Assembly: GCF_015558675.1 (NCBI RefSeq)
Contig: NZ_JADMOL010000004.1
Span: forward strand, 298,157-362,156
Reading direction: 5' to 3'
Source: Paenibacillus sp. 1001270B_150601_E10
GTDB taxonomy: Bacteria; Bacillota; Bacilli; Paenibacillales; Paenibacillaceae
DNA: 64,000 nucleotides
Shown: positions 61,292 through 64,000 of the stretch, piece by piece
Layout of the letters: each line of letters starts with the position of its first letter
Position numbering within the stretch: the stretch's first letter is position 1
Notes under the pieces: model-generated
Seen by the model: the letters and a program-made list of their open reading frames with translations, nothing else
What the model was told of the DNA's origin: nothing
Databases searched by the model: none
Program-made: the position numbers and the translations under genes

Positions 61292-63652
61292 ATGAACGGA
61301 TTAATAGGGAAAAAGAAAGGCATTGCCATTACTGCCTTAGCAGCAACAATGGCACTTACGAATGTGATTGGATCGCCCATGGTACAAGCGGCTCCGAGCG
61401 GTTTTAGCGAACAGCATATCGCCACAGGCTTTGATTTGTTGTCTAAGCACTATACAGGCAAAGGGGTCAAGGTGGCCGTTATTGATACAGGTATTGATAT
61501 GGATCACCCTCTTTTTAAGGGCAATATCAAGAAGGCTTATGATTACCTTGAAAATGATGAAGTGCCTCAGGATGAGAAAGGGCACGGAACACATGTCTCG
61601 GGCATTATCATGCAGCAGGCTCCTGATGCGGATTTGCTTATTTATCGCGTGTTAAAAGGTGTTCATAACGAAACGGGATATACGCCGCTAGTGGTGAAAG
61701 CAATCAAGCAAGCTGTTGCAGACGGTGCACAAGTAATCAATCTATCACTAGGCGCAGACATCGATGCTCCTGACGAGCCTGTTGCCCAAGCGGTTGCTGA
61801 AGCAGTCAAGCAGGGGGTTGTCGTTGTGAAATCAGCTGGGAACACCGGGGATACATGGTCAATCTCTTCACCGGGCTATGGGCAAGATCCGATTGTCGTA
61901 GGAGCAACTTCCCAGGCAAGAGAAGATGTTATGTTGATTGGGGGAGACACAAAGCTTTCATTATCCCCATTATATGGAGCGAAAATGTTCCCGACATCTG
62001 GAGACGCGTCTGTCATCTATGCCAGCAAGGTGACCCCAGAGGGATTGAAGAATCCGAAGTATCGGGGGAAAAATGTTATGGTGGAGCTTAGCGATTCCGA
62101 CATGACCGTAGATGAATGGTATGAAGTGGCAATGAATGAAGGTTTAAGCGGCATTATATTTGCCCTGCCTTACATTGGACTAGAGGGTTCGACGATGCAG
62201 GTAATTACGAAGCATCCTGAGCGCATGATTCCAGGGGCAGTTATACCATTGTCCGATGCGAAAAAGTTCAAAGCCAACTCTGCAACAGCATGGAAATGGG
62301 GGCGTGCAGCGGTAGAGGAACGTATGGCGAATCTAAGCTCTCATGGCCCAGCTGCAGGAACGTGGCAGCTGAAGCCAGATCTTGTGGCTCCGGGAATTCA
62401 CATTTATAGCTCAAAGCCGGGTGAGCAAATGTACAGCCTGAATAGTGGTACGAGCATGGCTGCTCCTCAAGTAACGGCAGCGGCTGCTCTTCTGCTTGAA
62501 GCTCATCCGGATTGGACGCCTAGCATGATGAAGTCAGCACTGATGCAGCGTGCCAATCAACTTGTGAATGAAAAAGGAGAGCCTTATGATCGTACGGTTC
62601 AAGGCGCTGGAAGCGTAAATGTAGAGGCCGCATTGAAGGCGACGACGTTTATCGCTCCTGCGAGTTTATCATTCGGACTTGTGCAGCACGGCTCTAAGCA
62701 AGAGCAAGTCTCTAGAACGGAGGTGCTGGAGCTTAAGAATACATCCTCTGAAACCGTTGTTTATGAGCTCGGAGTGGACGGGAATTCAGACATAAGCAAG
62801 TTGAATCTCGATCTTCCGAAGCAGATCACAGCTAAGCCTAATCAAACCGTGAAGATCCCTGTGACTTGGATGATCGATCAAGCGAAGCCGGGGATATGGA
62901 CAGGTACTATTGAGATCAAAGGGAATAAGCAACTGCTGAGAGTTCCTGTCGTGCTTGTTAATCAAGATGACACCTATCCTTTAGCCATGGGCTTGAATAT
63001 CGGCAATAGAATGTATGCACCAAATGGGGATCAGGAACGAAGAACTTCTATTATTGATTATTACTTGACGGTTCCCTCGAAGCGCGTGTTGATTACGGCG
63101 ACTCGTTTGGATAAGGAGCCCAAGGCTTTGGCGGATAAGACCTATGTGCTGTTGAATCAAGCTGATCATCAACAAGGATTATTCCAGTATGACTTTAAAG
63201 GGAAAGACCTGAATGGCAACGTGCTGCCGGACGGAAACTACAGTATAAAGGTGAAGAGCTTTGCAGAGCAGCGCCAGACAGTGCTTGAAGGTGAAAGCTT
63301 ATATTTGGATACCAAAGCCCCCGTTATTACTAGTATCGATCAAAGCAAGCTCAATAAGGGGCGGATTTATGGCAAGCTTAAGGATCATATTATTCAGAAC
63401 TACACTACAAGTATATCAATCAAGAAAGAATGGGAACGGCATCTGAAGGATGATTATCCACTGATTACGGTGCAGTGGCGGACTCAGGAAAGCGAAGAGT
63501 GGCATAGAGTACGTGTCAATGAGGAAGAAGGGCAATTCTTTGCTGATTTGCGTTCAGCAGACCTGACAAAAGGAGAGCATAAACTAACGCTTCGTGTACA
63601 GGATGCCTTTGGCAACCAAGTGGAATATATCATAAAGGCGATGCTGCCATAA
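61292..63652 (+). CDS. Secreted subtilisin-like serine protease (S8 family, Vpr-like)
   Basis: 786 residues. Signal peptide ending near VQAAP; catalytic Asp65 in VIDTGID, His98 in GHGTHVSG, oxyanion Asn in SAGNTGD and Ser388 in GTSMAAPQ. Between His and Ser a protease-associated insert of about 120 residues (KVTPEGLKNPKYRG, MNEGLSGIIFALPYIG) places it near Vpr. The C-terminal 350 residues are Fn3/FlgD-like beta domains (SRTEVLELKNTSSETVVYELG, DLNGNVLPDGNYSIKVKSF). There is no obvious long propeptide. AGGAGG is at 61274; TTG 61283 is 3 nt and ATG 61292 12 nt after it, so the start is not settled. It follows the SLH gene but has its own unit. Confidence 0.9.
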   Translation: MNGLIGKKKGIAITALAATMALTNVIGSPMVQAAPSGFSEQHIATGFDLLSKHYTGKGVKVAVIDTGIDMDHPLFKGNIKKAYDYLENDEVPQDEKGHGTHVSGIIMQQAPDADLLIYRVLKGVHNETGYTPLVVKAIKQAVADGAQVINLSLGADIDAPDEPVAQAVAEAVKQGVVVVKSAGNTGDTWSISSPGYGQDPIVVGATSQAREDVMLIGGDTKLSLSPLYGAKMFPTSGDASVIYASKVTPEGLKNPKYRGKNVMVELSDSDMTVDEWYEVAMNEGLSGIIFALPYIGLEGSTMQVITKHPERMIPGAVIPLSDAKKFKANSATAWKWGRAAVEERMANLSSHGPAAGTWQLKPDLVAPGIHIYSSKPGEQMYSLNSGTSMAAPQVTAAAALLLEAHPDWTPSMMKSALMQRANQLVNEKGEPYDRTVQGAGSVNVEAALKATTFIAPASLSFGLVQHGSKQEQVSRTEVLELKNTSSETVVYELGVDGNSDISKLNLDLPKQITAKPNQTVKIPVTWMIDQAKPGIWTGTIEIKGNKQLLRVPVVLVNQDDTYPLAMGLNIGNRMYAPNGDQERRTSIIDYYLTVPSKRVLITATRLDKEPKALADKTYVLLNQADHQQGLFQYDFKGKDLNGNVLPDGNYSIKVKSFAEQRQTVLEGESLYLDTKAPVITSIDQSKLNKGRIYGKLKDHIIQNYTTSISIKKEWERHLKDDYPLITVQWRTQESEEWHRVRVNEEEGQFFADLRSADLTKGEHKLTLRVQDAFGNQVEYIIKAMLP

Positions 63653-63675
63653 TCATTATTATTCATATAAGATAG

Positions 63676-63720
63676 GAGCCGCTAGATAGGGAATACTTTC
63701 GCTATCTAGCGGCTCTTTTT
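63676..63720 (+). terminator. Terminator after the S8 protease gene
   Basis: GAGCCGCTAGATAG (63676-63689) pairs with CTATCTAGCGGCTC (63702-63715), followed by five T. One of the strongest terminators in the window. Confidence 0.93.
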
Positions 63721-63736
63721 ATCCATCGATAAAACA

Positions 63737-63770
63737 GCTGCAGAATCATCTGCAGCCGTCATATTTTTTA
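63737..63770. terminator. Stem-loop for the convergent - strand gene, likely bidirectional
   Basis: GCTGCAG (63737-63743) pairs with CTGCAGC (63750-63756). On the - strand TGTTTTAT follows; on the + strand a T-rich stretch (ATATTTTTTATT) follows after 4 nt. Confidence 0.55.
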
Positions 63771-63806
63771 TTGTGGTTTATAGTCATGTCTGACGTCGGT
63801 ATATCT

Positions 63807-64000
63807 CTACCCAGTGCGCAATTCTAGCTTTTCTCGAACCCTTGCCGGAACTTTGTCGAGTTCAATAACATCGTATCGTCCCACAGTATGATTCCCATTC
63901 TTGTCCTTAGATCCTTTAACGAGAACAAGAAGCAATGAGTCTGGCTTTAAGCTCTTGCTCGTGCTAAATGAGATTGGTCTGGCATTGCCAGTCACGTCAT
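63807..64000 (-). CDS. Unknown protein, C-terminal fragment
   Basis: About 64 codons to the stop at 63807; the frame stays open to the window edge, so the start is outside. Visible: LKPDSLLLVLVKGSKDKNGN, HTVGRYDVIELDKVPARVREKLELRTG. It has mixed charge, no membrane span and no motif I recognise. The GTG at 63995 is probably internal. Confidence 0.5.
   Translation of the reverse strand, partial: DVTGNARPISFSTSKSLKPDSLLLVLVKGSKDKNGNHTVGRYDVIELDKVPARVREKLELRTG

Overview
The window looks like chromosomal DNA of a spore-forming, flagellum-era Bacillota of the Paenibacillaceae type. The evidence is a small acid-soluble spore protein (SspH), S-layer-homology surface protein, a membrane-anchored AraC regulator next to an LplABC-type sugar importer, a T-box-controlled thrS, CIRCE-controlled groESL, and the conserved Bacillus-like gene order tsaE-tsaB-rimI-tsaD / ABC-F / tatA-tatC / groES-groEL. 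No phage, IS element, rRNA, tRNA or CRISPR array was seen.

Region 1 (1-21255) is an exopolysaccharide locus. It opens with the tail of a BY-type tyrosine kinase, then a structured non-coding leader in the place where the Bacillus eps operon carries the EAR antitermination RNA. After it come 15 tightly packed + strand genes: two Wzx-like flippases, two Wzy-like polymerases, two CapK-like adenylate-forming enzymes, four GT4 glycosyltransferases, a UDP-sugar set (GtaB, Ugd, UDP-glucuronate 4-epimerase-like) and two right-handed beta-helix proteins. A third beta-helix gene converges from the other strand. Together these could make UDP-Glc, UDP-GlcA and UDP-GalA, assemble, flip and polymerise one or two repeat units, and process or bind the product outside the cell.

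Region 2 (21359-25405) holds an LCP-family wall-polymer ligase, rmlC and rmlD without rmlA or rmlB (RmlC lacks its usual catalytic His), a protein with a degenerate Rossmann N-terminus, and a small Cys-pair protein behind a good SigA promoter. Region 3 (25503-31970) holds a bactofilin/M23 peptidase pair, cardiolipin synthase, and a two-enzyme NHEJ operon (Ku, separate ligase and LigD-type polymerase). The Ku has an unusually long GC-rich tail with AT-hook motifs. Divergent from it is sspH, and both sides have sigma-G-like promoter candidates.

Region 4 (31970-40745) holds a PtsG-type IICB permease, a one-component AraC membrane regulator, and a lipoprotein/permease/permease sugar importer with a consensus cre site in front. 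Region 5 (40819-51582) is housekeeping: the t6A operon, an AT-rich gap with five DnaA boxes between tsaD and an ABC-F gene, 5-formyl-THF cyclo-ligase, a MoaB/MogA protein, TatA-TatC and GroES-GroEL.

Region 6 (51588-64000) holds a frameshifted MerR/TipAS regulator with a MerR-type 19-bp-spacer promoter, thrS with a T-box leader, an MFS exporter preceded by a possible leader peptide, a 1407-residue SLH protein with eleven 67-residue helical repeats, a subtilisin-like secreted protease, and the 3' end of an unknown gene. The best candidates for new biology are the doubled EPS assembly module with its leader RNA, the DnaA-box cluster, the AT-hook Ku beside sspH, and the leader peptide before the MFS gene.
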